A DNA stretch of 64,000 nucleotides from Pisaster brevispinus (lineage: Eukaryota > Echinodermata > Asteroidea > Forcipulatida > Asteriidae), in assembly GCA_023634235.1 (NCBI GenBank), contig JAMKCF010000016.1, forward strand, positions 7,380,866 to 7,444,865, written 5' to 3'. Both the position numbers and the translations under genes were made by a program. Positions 35,296 to 48,300 of the stretch are shown here, piece by piece (within the stretch, counting starts at the first letter, position 1; the number at the start of each line of letters is the position of its first letter). Under the pieces are notes generated by a model. That model made no database searches. It saw nothing but the letters and a program-made list of their open reading frames with translations, and was not told the origin of the DNA.

Positions 35296-37743
35296 CGTTG
35301 TTGTTTGTGTGTGTTGTGGTTTTTTTTTTTCATTCATTTTTATTTTAGTTATTATTTAAAAAAAATCGTTTTCAACCACTATCTCTTGTTTTACAAAACT
35401 GCTTTAGAATGTTCACAATAAAATTACATTTGTCAAAGTCCATCTCGTAATATGGAAAGTCAGGTGATGAAACACCAAAATGCTCAATAATGAACATACG
35501 TCGTCGCAGCTGGCTCCACAGGCACGCTTAGTTCACTAAAGAACATGATTTATTTCTCTCTTTTATTTTTATTATAAACATATTTTTCTCCCTCTCTATT
35601 TCCCCTTATTTTATTCAAACAAGTTTGAGACCCCGTCCCCAGACATCAAGAACTCGGTTGAGCTATTGCATGTGTCACATGCTAATCCACAATTCATTGG
35701 GTGTACACAGCTGCCCCTACACTGAATGATTGATAATACAGAAATCTGCAACGTAACTTCACGCCCCCCCCCCCCCCTCAATCTCACCCCTCTTGAAATC
35801 GCCTCTCTAAACCAGATTATTACCTTGTTTGTTAATCCCCCTAATCTCCTCCAAATCCGTGCAAGCTCTAGATTTCGAGCCTGGGAGATTGCGTCAATTT
35901 GGGGCTTTAATTAACGTGTTCCTGCCGGGGTGCTAAACACGTGCCGCTCGGTCTGTGCTAATCGAAAGTGCCCCCTTTAGAACGAGACCTACGAGACGCT
36001 GGGCTTGTTTTCTTGCCCTCGTTTTAAGAATTTGTTTCCCTCTCTCACTCTGTTGTTTTCGTTCTGGCGTTCATGATAAAAGTAGCTATCTGTTATTGAG
36101 CTCCGATAACAGCTTTCAATTCGAAGGGGACCAATAAAACATAATGACTATAAAATTGTTCTGTCATTTTTCTTTTACAAAATATAAACAAATGCAAAAT
36201 AGAAAACAAAGGTCTGTCTTATTTCTGTTCGCAACTTGCCAGCACCTCGTTGAGTTTGTCGATGGAACTTTTAGACATTTCACAGATAAACAAAGAAACA
36301 AACTACTTTTTTTAAGAGATTGGAAAGACGAACCAGTCAGTAAGACGGCGATGGTCTCCAACGGCAAAGTTCTCGAACTAGATATTGATGTTTGTTGTGT
36401 GTATTTTTTTTTCTTCTTCTTTTTTCTTCGTCTTTTCTTCTTCTCTTTAAACAACGATCTATTTGGGGTTTACGATGGTGGAACATCCATTCCCTCCTCA
36501 AATTTGAGAAAAAATAATAAATAAATATGTAATCAAAATAAATAAAGGAAAATAAAAGATCGCAAAAACATGTTAAAAAGCGGATTACGTTTCAGATAAA
36601 GCACAGACAAAACATATGAATTTCACTGATTACAAGCTATGGCATTTTTCTTGCCGTACATGAATTGATAACTGTTTTTTTTTTTTTTACATATCCCAAA
36701 GCCTGTCCCTGTTTTGTTTTGCCCCGTTACATGGCGCGGACTTCCTCAATTCGGTCACACGTGATGAAGAAGTGGAGCCTATACACCAACCAAAGCAAAA
36801 TACACGCTCAGAATTTGCCACATGTGTACACTACACCCGCGTCCTCCGTAATAATGCAAGTCACACTTTACCACTGAAATTATACAGAAAAAAGAGCCTC
36901 AAATCTATAACTTCCAGATCACAGAGCGGGGGAGCGAGCTAGGGCCGTTAAGCAGTGCACAGCGAATCCCAACTCGACAGTAGCCTGCAATTTTTTTAGT
37001 GGTTTTAAGCAGGAAGTCCGTATTTCTTCTATCGAATTAGCAGATTTCCGTTCCGGCAAAATGTAACCTTCCTTGATGCCTATCGCGTTCGCCTGAAGCT
37101 TCCGGTTGACTTGGAGGGGCTGCACTGGCGCGTGGCACTGAAGGTTTTTTTTCTAGCCATGGGTTTGGCTTGATCCTGATGGGGTGGACAGGGTTTTTGT
37201 GGCCTTTTAGTCTCATTACAAGTGTAACACAGTGGTGCACACGTAAGATGTTACTATTTCAGTGGGCTGAGTGGGAGGGGGGTGGGACTTCATGTTATGT
37301 TGGCATTTGAGATTAGGTCGACCCTGTCCCCCACCTCTTCGTGGCCACCCCTCCTCTATCAAAACACTTTATATCGCTCTTGATAACTCCAAAATTCGTC
37401 AATGTTATAGAAGCAGATCTGTATCTGATCCTGAGTTAGCCTTTTTGTTGTACAGTGGACCCGTCAGGAGTGTAATATTTTAGTTTGGGTGTATGATACG
37501 GACAAGTTTACCCAAACCTTATACTGCCAACCATAATATCTCAAAATAGCTCATTGGGAATTTACAATTCAAGATTATATAATTCCTAATGGAGGCAATT
37601 AGCTTTAGAAGACACCAGAATAATAGTTATCGAAACGTCGTGTCGGTACACAAATATTTCTGAAAAGAAAGTTCCCAGATAATTTTTTTTTTACTAAATA
37701 TCAGTTTAACTACCGTAGCGTTGGGAATAATCGGACACATTTC

Positions 37744-38060
37744 GAAGTCTAGAAACAGATTGAATTCATCCCATAAAATGGTTTCGCGTATTTAAAAGGA
37801 ATACCGAAAACGGAGTAAATTAATTTTACAAAAAATACATAAAATTCACAACAGATCTTCATAGTTCTTTTTAAGTTTATTTATTTACTACTGTGTTGTC
37901 TAGAAGTCTAGAAACAGATTGAATTCATCCCATAAAATGGTTTCGCGTATTTAAAAGGAATACCGAAAACGGAGTAAATTAATTTTACAAAAAAATACAT
38001 AAAATTCACAACCGATCTTCTTAGTTCTTTTTAAATTTATTTATTTACTACTGTGTTGTT
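37744..38060. repeat. Tandem duplication, period 159 bp
   Basis: Two adjacent copies (37744-37902 and 37903-38060) begin GAAGTCTAGAAACAGATTGA and end ACTACTGTGTTGT. They differ at only a few positions, including one inserted A, so the duplication is recent. Confidence 0.93.
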
Positions 38061-38852
38061 GTAAAGAGCTATTGCCATCGAAATCAAGTGACCAACGTCG
38101 TTATTTTTATATAAAATATACTGGAGCTATTTTGATATTAGTTATTACTGATAGAGACTGAGCACACACACATACCAAAAACATCAATATTAGCTTTTGC
38201 CCCGAAGGTAAAGTGTTAAATATTACAGCCATCGAAATAACAAACATGCCGCTTCAGTTTGCCCTTGTATAATATAGCATGAAGTATTGCTGCTCAGTGA
38301 CTTCTAGCAGACACAGAAAAATCAACAGAGTTAATCGCAATCTTATCCCATTGACTCTGCGGAGGAAGGTCCGTCACCGTGTGTATATTATCATTATATA
38401 GACACGGGAACGACTGGGAGAGAGTACGGCAGGTGGTTTCTGTGATTAAGTTTGGTATGGGGGAGAGAGCTTCATTGATCGGGTAGCTCTCGGCTGGCGA
38501 CGCTCGCTCTGGCCCGGGTATTATTGCTGTGCTCAAGAACAGGTGATAGGACGGCGAGCTTGAAAAAGATTCCTGGGCCGTGCCGCGGTCCGCGCATAAT
38601 GAATGAAGCTGGGGCCATGTGGGTTTTTTTTAGCCCTTGGAGCGCATGGAGATACCACGGGTGAAGATAGCGCGCTAGACAGAGTGGTGTGCCCTTACAT
38701 ATGCCAACTTACGGGGTACTTTTAACAATGGAACAATGGACCCCACAAGGCAATTTCAATAGGAACAATAGGGCCCCACAAGGGAATTCTTTAGAAAAGG
38801 GAACAATAGAACAACAATAGCAGTACCCCACAAACCGGATCCGTAAGGTTGG

Positions 38853-38886
<34 letters not shown>

Positions 38887-39995
38887 AGGTATAGAGAATG
38901 ATGACAAGGATGAGAGTTGGATGATTGGTGGGTTTAAGAGGGGATGACAGCGTGAAGGTCGACATGATGATGACCGTCAGACTGGGGGATCCATCTTTGT
39001 GCTCAATATCAAATGCACTTTATGCCTGATGGAAGGCAACGATTTGGACAAAAGTTCGTTCACACCTTATTTTGTACTGTACAGTGATTCCCCTTAAGTA
39101 GATGTAGTGCTATGTTCGGTTAACGGGAAAACTGTACTCCATTATACAATGTTGCTTTTTACAACCTTAGAACTGAAGGCAAGGTGAATGATTTGTTTGT
39201 TGATTGGGAAAGGTGAACTGTATTCAATCTGAATTTTTTTTTTAATTTTTTTTTTGTTAAACGTAATGCCAGACCCAAATGTCTGGGAGCCAATTCCTTC
39301 TACAATTATTACAAAATGGTGCATTTTCCCCAAAATGCTCAGTTCTTATTTCGATTTGCCGGATCGAGATAACCAAAAACGTGCATCATACAATGTGAAT
39401 AAACTCCAACATACAAAATGCTAAAACCAACAACCAATACTCGGTGTTAACCCCAAAACGTAACCTCTTTTAGCATTCTGATGTTGGCCCCTAATAATCG
39501 AAGTTTCTTGATCAGGTGTAAAAACCATAGATGTGCCAAAAAAAGTTACCCTTTTCAATCTTACAAAGGTACGTACATTTGAATCCTTTTTATTTGATTT
39601 TGAATAGAAACGAATACGTACCTACAATCCTATGAGTTAAACAAAATCAAGGCTAGTCTTGAAGTAGACAGCGGTCTCAGGTTTTGTGTATTACTGATAA
39701 CATATTCAATTGACTTTAGTCTGATTCATTTAATAGCAGTCGTTATTCACATTTATAAACTGAAATGGACGACAGAAAACGTCCTTGTAACGTAGCTTTT
39801 TAAAAGCCATATTTAACTGCAAGTTATCAGTGGAACTTCTCAAAAATTGTATTTTAAATGGAATAAGTATTCTGTACTCGTTGAATAACCGACTGCAATT
39901 AATATTTGCTGCACGATACGTTATTTTATTTGTTATCTTTTTATCTGTCAATATATGATTGATTAGAGATCATTAAGATGTTCTCCCGCGATAAA

Positions 39996-40032
39996 AATGA
40001 ATAAATAAATAAATAAATAAATAAATACATAA
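39996..40032. repeat. (AAAT)n microsatellite
   Basis: About eight AAAT units. A second, longer array lies at 61844-61901. Confidence 0.9.
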
Positions 40033-41351
40033 ACAACAAAAAGAAACATGACTGCAGTTGCACAGCTTTAAGTCCTGAAGCGCATATGATTTCAAACAGA
40101 CAAATTTATTACCGACCTTTAATGGTCTCGTATCATTTCGAGTTAAACAGCCTGTGTTGTTGTTTATTCAATGTTGTTTATTCATTAAAATTATCGAAGT
40201 ATATAAACTGTTTTGTTATCCAGTAATCGACACAAGGTTATCACTCATCTATCATTCACTGTTAGCTAAAGAAAAAAAAAGCTCCTCAAATAGCAAACGA
40301 ACCTCCCCCGTATGACACATTTCAAAAGTCGAGTCTAAGTTTAACAAGATCAGGTTTACAGAACTAGTTGTCTGTGTATTGTTTCGATACCACGAAGCTA
40401 TTCTGTCAGTGAAGTTCATTGCCTGCTCTGCTCATGAAAACGAACTCCATTGTCAAAACACCTAGTTGTCTAGTTATGTTGTTGTTTTTCTTTCTTTTAA
40501 TCTAATGTGTGTGAATCGTCAGCATCACCTTTAGGACCCTTTTGTGAAAACAATCACATTATTATTCACTATTGAGAACAAAGGGGAAGGAGGCCTTTTT
40601 ACAGTGACTCATTGTTTCTTCTTTCAGGACAATGTACCCATGGGAGCTGTGTGTCATCGCATTTTTTGATGAACCCACTACGAGGTCAGGAATCATGGTT
40701 TGCGAATTATATTTTAATATACAATACAATAAGTGAGCTCGTTGCGAAATCACTTACCAGACAAGTTGACCTGTGTCAGTTGGACAACAATGACTTGTGT
40801 TATTAATATTATTGTTATTATGGTGTTTGGGTTGTGAACGAGATTTGGACGCGTCATTGAGATCAATGTTCGTGCCTGAGAAAAGTGTGCAAAATGGTTA
40901 TGAGTTTCTTGCGATGCCTGTTCTTCAAACTAGATTTTCATGTGTGTGTGTTTGATTGTTTTGTTTAAGGCTGAAAGAGCGTGTCTACCAGTTTGCACCG
41001 AGAACTTAATAAAGGGATACAAAATTAATGGGGAATTTTACCTGAAGAAAAATAATTCACAACAACAGGAGAAAAATGAGAAATGCTCGATTTACTGCGT
41101 GTGTGCGTGTGAGTTTGTGTGAGACATTCAAACCTAGTATTTACAATAAAAGGTGGACATTAGGTCCTTTGAGGGATGTGCGTTTTTCGGGACAAGGGGG
41201 CCCGCGATTGGAGGTCAATATACCCTTGTCGGCTTGTGTGCACGAGGGGGAGAGGGTAGGTGGCAGGTAGGCATTTGAATTAAAAGTTTTAATGATGTCT
41301 TAAGGACAAACAGAAAAGCATAAACTAAGGTAGAAAGTATAATCATCTTAC

Positions 41352-41817
41352 CGGCTGGCACGATAACCCGTTTTTCATTGGTGGTGACATTCGGTGGTGG
41401 TGAGCGTGCCCGGTCCGACTCTGATCCGGGGTAAGGTGGGCACGGGTAAGGGGGTGCAGCCTGGGACGCTTCGGACATGGGCCCGTGGGGTTGCTGTCTC
41501 TTGCTCACGCTACAATCCAAGGGGGACTCGGCCTCCACCACACGGCCGATGGTCCCGGCGTCGTGCCCGTGGGCAACGTGGTCCGGCTCCTGCTTCATTC
41601 GGATTTCCTGGCGGCACTGGGTCCACTGGGCAGCGGCGAGACTGCCGGCGTTGTCCTGCGGGGATGGGGACTGCTTGATCTTGGGCACGGCACTCTGGAG
41701 AGACGCTGAGTGGGGGCTGACCGAAGACACCACGGAGGTCTTGGGTGGCTCTTGGTGGTGGTGCTGGTAGGTGTTCTCAAACATGGACTGATCCTCGGAC
41801 ACTACGGACAGTGCTTC
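41352..41817 (-). CDS. erg: erg exon: N-terminal regulatory region of an ERG/FLI1-family ETS transcription factor
   Basis: This 466-bp internal exon codes for about 155 residues. It opens with EALSVVSEDQSMFE, the hallmark start of the ERG/FLI1 N-terminal region, and ends with PPPNVTTNEKRVIVPA, matching the segment just before the Pointed domain in vertebrate ERG. The acceptor is a pyrimidine-rich tract ending in ctacag before GAAGCA, and the donor is GCCG followed by gtaag. It starts in phase 0 and ends in phase 1, the split codon making the Asp of VIVPAD with the next exon. Between the conserved ends the sequence is rich in Ser, Pro, Gln and His. RMKQEP fits a SUMO-type psi-K-x-E site (vertebrate ERG has IKME in a similar place), and SPSP is a possible proline-directed phosphorylation site. 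No in-frame initiator Met precedes the conserved start inside the exon; the Met shown by simple ORF calling just upstream is in the intron. The start codon must therefore be on an upstream exon, which I could not place. Confidence 0.96.
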
Positions 41818-43059
41818 CTGTAGAATCAAGATCAAGGAAGTCAACAATGAGGAAACTCAGTTGTTGGATAATTAAACCTATTACGGATAAACAAGAAAGT
41901 GTTACCTCCCATTCATGTTAAACCACGCCCACAAAATACCCACTGCGCTCTCGTTCCCTTCACAATAAAAATCCTGTCCACAGTATTTTCTGCAATAATT
42001 TTTCCGGATATAAATTATTTGTAGACTCAACAGTTTTATGTTTTTCAATCTAAGGTGATGTTCAGTATCCGATTCATGCCATTTTTTAACGAGGAAAACA
42101 CATTAAATTTTAGGCAGAACAGAACGAGAAACCTTACCCCCGAATTGATAGCCAACGATTGGTAACAAACTGCTATTGTGCACCTAACCCACAATTCAGC
42201 CACAAAACCTGCACTTTTCATATTTTAAAATCAACACCAAGCATCCGTTTTGCTTATTGAAGCACAACGGCAAAAAATACACAAATTGCATTTGTAAAGT
42301 TATTGAGCCAATCAAAATGACGGTGTGCAAACAATAAACAATGCGGGCTAAAACATAACCGAGGCGCACGTGTGCTGTGTTAGATTAAATTTCGAGCTGG
42401 CACTGTTAAATAAATATCTGCATCGCTACTTTTATTATCTTGAGTGTAAAATATTTGATAGAGAGCCCATGAAATGATATTACATGGGCTTACTCTTGGG
42501 AGAAAAGTGCACACAATGTTGAAATGATTTCTTTCCAGTCGTCATAAACCAGACCAGAAGTAGTGAAAGTGTTCAGCATTTTCAGAACTCTGGTATGAAG
42601 GTGGGAGGATTGGGGGGGAGGAGCAGCTCAACGAGCCTAAAGCAAACCTATGGACATTGCAATAACTGTTTCGTGTTCATGTTCGTTGTGTTAGTTTCGT
42701 TTTTTCCCCTTTCTTTTCGAAATCGAAACAAAACATTGAAAATTAATTATATTAAATATGCTCACTCAAAGAATCAATCAGGTAGCATACCTTTATTGTG
42801 AGATGAATGAATGTACATGCACTACTTTAAAAAGGGGGGGGGTTGGGCTTAATGTCACACGGGGAAAGCTACAGGTAACCTCCAGAATGAAATTCCCTTC
42901 TCATTCCAACACAAAACTATTTGAAGTTTTAGGACACTGTTAATAGTTAACTTTATGTTGGGCTTTTCACAGCGTGTTTCTTTTGCATAATACACAGTGC
43001 AGCTGTTGGTTCTTTTTAAAACCTCTCTCTAAGCTTCCAGATGGCAAGGCCCAAAGACA

Positions 43060-43245
43060 ATTCTGCTCAACTATTTTCTGCTGAGCAAAACCTAGCAGGA
43101 GACAAGTCACAGGAGACCAGTCACAGACGGTCCATGCCACAAGGTAGTTTGGCTGGCAACCTTACTTCCTGGTAAGCATAATTTTGTTTGTGCTTAGCTA
43201 CTTTTTGTGCTTAGGCAGATCTATGAAATTGGGCACGGAATGTTT
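43060..43245 (+). repeat. Dispersed repeat copy (ATGAAATTGGGC family)
   Basis: It shows ATTTTCTGCTGAGCAAA, TTTGGCTGGCAACC, CTGGTAAGCATAATTTTG and CAGATCTATGAAATTGGGC in the same order as the copy at 21.2 kb. Confidence 0.7.
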
Positions 43246-45089
43246 ATCATTAACGCTTGACATTTAAATTCCTCACAGAGGGCGCCGCCATAAAGAGTCC
43301 TGTTTCAATCGATAAAATTACCGTTTTAATTTAAGCGGCTGCGGCTAGATCATGAAGCCGCAGCCATTTGTGCCAACTTAGACCCGGCCTGACATAAGCT
43401 TTGCATGAATCGGCCGTCTAACATTTCAGGTAACTTGGAAAAGAAGGGATGAATGCCATAAATTAACATAATTGTACAATTTGTTTCTCCCGTGTGTAGG
43501 CTACCACCGATGTTTCACAGTTGGATAGACCGAAAGGGAAGAACGACCGCATTAGTGAAATTATATAGAAAAATACATCAGGTCAAAACTGAAACTTGGA
43601 ACATAGGCTGTTTTGTTTTCAAGAGAAAAGAGCACAATACAAACGAAACGGGCTAACACCCGCTTCTTTTTTGTCTTCTTCTTTTTTCTTTTTTCTTTTC
43701 TTTTTTCCTTCTTTTTCCCCATTCTTTATCGCAGTCAAAACTGACTTGTTTTTTTCTTGAATTCATTTTCGAGCCACTCTCCATTTCTTTGGCGGTTACA
43801 GTATAGGCTTTACTGGTTAAAACAAATCTGTTAAGGCCGCAATGTAAAACACCTGGAGTTTGGTGGATAGTTTTTTTAGGATGATATGTCTGTATTTTAA
43901 TTACAATTATAAATGTTGATACTTTTCCTTAAAAGGTGGGTAAGACTGGCAATTATCGGAAAATTTATAATGTTTAAGCTTTAACAAGCTGACTTCTACT
44001 GTCACTCATCCGATCAGAGAGATGTTTCTGCCGTAAATATTGTCAAAGGCGATATATTAACCCTTCAAAATGAAAAGCCATTCCACCTTGATACCCGTTG
44101 CTTATTTTGATTACAATACAAGAACATATTTGGCTTTTAATTCCCCCAGGTGATCACCGATTTTTTTTATATTTCTTTTTACTGATTGGTTGAGTAATGT
44201 GTTTATTGAAAATGAGTGTTTAAGAATACTTATATCAAGTCAAAATTATTCATCACTGAATATAAATTATGACAGTATGTGCATCTTCACATGAAACTAC
44301 TACATGGAAATTGTTCCTAAAAACAAGCAATACAGTCAATATGCGAGTGACTGATGCCAACATGGAAGGCAACAAAACAAGAAAAGAAGCACCGCTTCCC
44401 CGTTCCCTCCAAGGACAAAGTTGGTATACAAGGGTAAAGGACAGTCACACACAACACATAGTGAATCTCTGTTAATAATGGCTCTACATTTTTTACTACT
44501 GACAGATGACGAGGCGTAACTGCCATGATTTCAACCTTCAAAGCGCCGTCGTTCCTGCTCTCCAGGAAAAACAAACAATTCCACATCACCTTCTAGGTAA
44601 AACATGAGGTTATCGGGACCCAGAGGAAGTATAGCAGAGGGCACTTACTGGTATACAGGGACCCGTTTGAGGAAATAAAAGGGGTGCTAGTACGGCACGT
44701 GCTGGGTTCAGATAACATCGAGTTGTTAAGTGGAAGATTAACTTGCGAGTTGTGTTACATCTGGGAATACCACCAGTGACCTTGGGTTATGCGAAACCAA
44801 TCCAACAGCATTATGGGTTTAAGCGGCCTGATGCCTGGCACGCGAACGAGTTCAACATTGGCGTGCTTATACAACCTGGGGCTGATCGCTTTACCTCCCG
44901 GGTGGTAAGCCCCGTCGTGTGCCGACTATTTTCAGCAAGGTGAGAAAGGGTTTGCCTGTCGTTGCTGTTTGAGTATGGAATACACGGTGTTATCAACACC
45001 ATCGGGGTCGTGTCACCCATGAACTTTACGCCACATCAACATAAATATAATTGAAGATTGAGGCTGGATGGTACTGGGGCTAAATGTCA

Positions 45090-45310
45090 TACCATTTAAG
45101 CAGAGAATAATGGTAACAGTTTTCTGCTGAGCTAAAATAAGCTGGGAGCAAGTAATAAGTGGTAGAGTGGCAAACTAATGTTGGCAAGCTATAGAAAACT
45201 ATTTCTGGTAAGCATGGTTGTTTTTTTGCTTTTCCCCGCCCCCCCCCCTTGGGGGGGGGAAGCAGTTCGTCAGTTTTTATTTTTGCTAAAGTAGATCTAT
45301 GAAACAGTGT
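45090..45310 (+). repeat. Dispersed repeat copy (ATGAAATTGGGC family), diverged
   Basis: It has the paired AAGCAGAGAAT and TTTTCTGCTGAGC arms, CTGGTAAGCATGGTTG and AGTAGATCTATGAAA. A perfect poly(C)/poly(G) inverted repeat interrupts it near 45237-45260. Confidence 0.65.
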
Positions 45311-48300
45311 ACGCTGGTTTCAATTGCTTACAAAAATGTCATGGCCAGAACACTGACAAACTAAAATAAATTATAAAAAAAAAAAATTATAAAAAAATGA
45401 TTCCACTTATAGTTATAATAACACGTCACCTCAATGTGACCAAACTAGAGTTGGAACTTAACAAAACAGGGGAACTTGATAATAGACAGCAATGGACTGT
45501 TTCAAGTTGTGAACTTGTACAAACATTACTGAATAATCTCCACTTTCGCACATAAACAAGTAAAACATCAGTCAAGGACAGAACAAAGATACGCTAAAAA
45601 AAATATATACTGGTCTTTCTGACAGTGCTTTGCATATCTAGATGATTCGTTTTAGGAAAGTTTGTCCATGAGTAAAGGTGTGCAATGCGTTACCTTTAAA
45701 GCAAATTCTATATCACGTTGTGTCCCGTAAAGGCAAGCATTTTTAAAAGCAGATTTTTTTTGGGTCGCACATCTACATTGAATACACGAGACAACCCGAT
45801 CCGGGCAGACATTATTGTATAGTCTGTCAGCCGTTTCCTGTTCAAACCACGTCCGGCACGTGGCCTTTTAGAATTCACCTGAAATCGAGAAAACTATACA
45901 GATTTACATTACCACTCGGCTTGATTCATAAGGTGTGTGTGTTTGTGTGCATGTCGATACGTGGACAGACTAAAACAAACAAATAATCATTAAAACTTGC
46001 CTGCTGCAGTGCCCCGCATGACATTCATTCTGTTACAACGCTGCTGTAAAAGTAATGGCTGTTTCATTCTTTGCACCAGTGTACAGCGTAGGTTTAAAAG
46101 CACACGTATATATATATTACCATCGTTTTAGTTACAAATTACACTTTTATAGCTGATGTAGGCCCTAACGTCAAACTTTCTGTTTCAAAAGCGAGCCTAG
46201 AAATAAGCGAAAGTAAAACAAGAGTGCCCGAGCATTTAGAGTGAGTTTTATTAACACACCACCGAATTCACTCTATCAGTTCATTCGTTGTTGTCGACAC
46301 TCCCGTGTGTGAGTCACAATGGCGAGACGTGACCAGTTACCCCCCAGATACCACAAGAAACGTTGAAGACCGGGGAAGGGGTAACATGCCATGTTCTTCC
46401 AAGTTATCAAACACATATACATGACGTCATAGGTTGTGGTGTTTCTTGTGGCGCTTGAGCATGAGGCCCACCAAAAGCCAGTGCGTCTGTCAACTATAGC
46501 GCATGATCGTTGACTTCTGACCCCTGCCACGGCATTGTGCAAGCCATCGCTGCTCACAACGTAGCACCTTGACCTTGCTCCTGAGAATGGCTATGTTATT
46601 TATTTCCATCTCGATTGAAGTGACCACGGAAACATCTGTACGTGTATTGTATCTGATAAATTTAACTCGAGTTAGGGGACACTGTTCTTTTCATTATGAC
46701 AACTCTACAGTCAGCAATAATTAAAATTATTGCACTGACATACATCATATCAGAAGCCCAGTTTCACTTGCATTTCTTTGATTTCCAAGACTTGCAAACA
46801 AAGCATTGCTTATATACGGTTGACAAACAAAACTAACTCAACCATGAGAGCGAACATGTTTTGGGTACACGAAATATCAGGGCCCACTTTAACATAACTT
46901 TTAACAGAGCTGTAAAGAGGATTATTGCACAGTATACTTTCCACACACTCACAAAAAACCTGGCATTTTCAAGCCAAAAAAAAAGGGTTTTCCAAAATGT
47001 ACACTGTATTTTGACCGATTGTTTAAATAGTACGTGAAATGTCACACGAATCAATGTTTTTGCATCCCAAATTGAAAATCAAAATCGTGGATGTGATCAA
47101 AATAATTATGAACAGCTGTATAATAAAAAAAGAATAATACAAAAGAATGATAGCATCTTTAAGTTGGCCAGCCTGTGAGTTAAAAAATAAAATGGATTAA
47201 TTAAAAAACCGAAGTCGTTTGCGCGCAGGTGGTTTTTGTAGCAAGGAGGTTTTCCATTCCCAAATTGCCATGAACTTCAACGTTCATCATCGTGGGAAGC
47301 CCAGGGCCGTTAAAACCGACGATTCAACGGCGGTATACACGCTACCATCGCACGCTGCTCTCCAAAGAGACGGCTGGGTTTCGGAGACAGTCAAGTTACG
47401 GTGGACACGAACTAAGAGAGACTAGACATCCATTCTGCACTGGGGAGGTGTTAAGTACACAAAAGACTAGGATTGGATGGCAGGTGAAAATAACAGCCGC
47501 GAGTTAGGTCCTTTTTTTGCGAGTCGCAGTGTTTTGGCGGGAATCCACTCGCGCGGGGGTCATCTGCGAGGGGCTTGCACCGCGAGCATGCAACGTGCAT
47601 GTGTTAGATTATTATAAGATGAATGCACGGTTAGCTTTGAGATGTGACAATACCCACGGGGCAATTGTGCTCAACATTTTTTGGAGGGAAAAAAGTTCCA
47701 CATTAAAGCAAGTGAATGTTTCCTATATATCAATTATGCATACTGTCCGTCTGTTGAACGTGTGTGGTAATTATTACAATTATCCGATATTGAGTAAACA
47801 ACCTTCAAATATGGATTTAAGTTGTTCTTAGCATATGGAAAAACCTCCACATAAAAACCAAATAATTTGTCAAGTTTGTTATATGAGCTATGATTTATTG
47901 TATTGTTTCAGACAACCGTGATGGGCTAGTGCTAGGCTAGTTAGGGCATACTTCATGGCAACCCCTGTTCTGAAATGCCTCTGTGTTTGGTGTGTAGGCT
48001 ACTTGTTATAGTGACATTCACACCGATGACCTATATCAAAAGGGACAATAGTATGACCACGGTTGCAATCACAAAGAAAAACATGGGTGTCCTCGTTCAT
48101 CAGGACAAAGAGTTGAACAAAGGGGGTCCTCGATTGGGGGAAATTGAAAAAACGTGTGTTTGTGTGCGAGCTCGATGAATGCTCTTGAACGTAATATTTT
48201 GAAAGCTGATAATTTTAAATGGATTGTTGAAAGGTTACGCATCTTAAGGAACTGGTCCTTTGGGCTTGCTATCAAGTAGTATTATAAATAGTATTGACCT

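Noticed and set aside
36144..36524. 126-codon plus-strand open frame
   Set aside because: It ends in a poly-Phe run from a T-rich tract, matches no family I know and lies inside an erg intron.
41394..41770. Plus-strand open frames opposite the first erg exon
   Set aside because: They are shadows of the GC-rich erg coding exon on the minus strand.
45690..45868. Minus-strand open frame ending RDIEFALK before gtaacg, in phase with the first erg exon
   Set aside because: The frame is open for about 58 codons but has no ATG, and an upstream stop lies just after the likely acceptor. It might be an untranslated exon, but there is no positive evidence.
46568..46615. Possible erg initiator exon on the minus strand (MEINNIAILRSKVK before a GT)
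   Set aside because: It has an in-frame ATG and ends in Lys in phase 0, as in vertebrate ERG, but the donor (AAG followed by gtgcta) is poor. By chance about 20 AAG-GT sites are expected in this region, so it is not distinguishable from noise.
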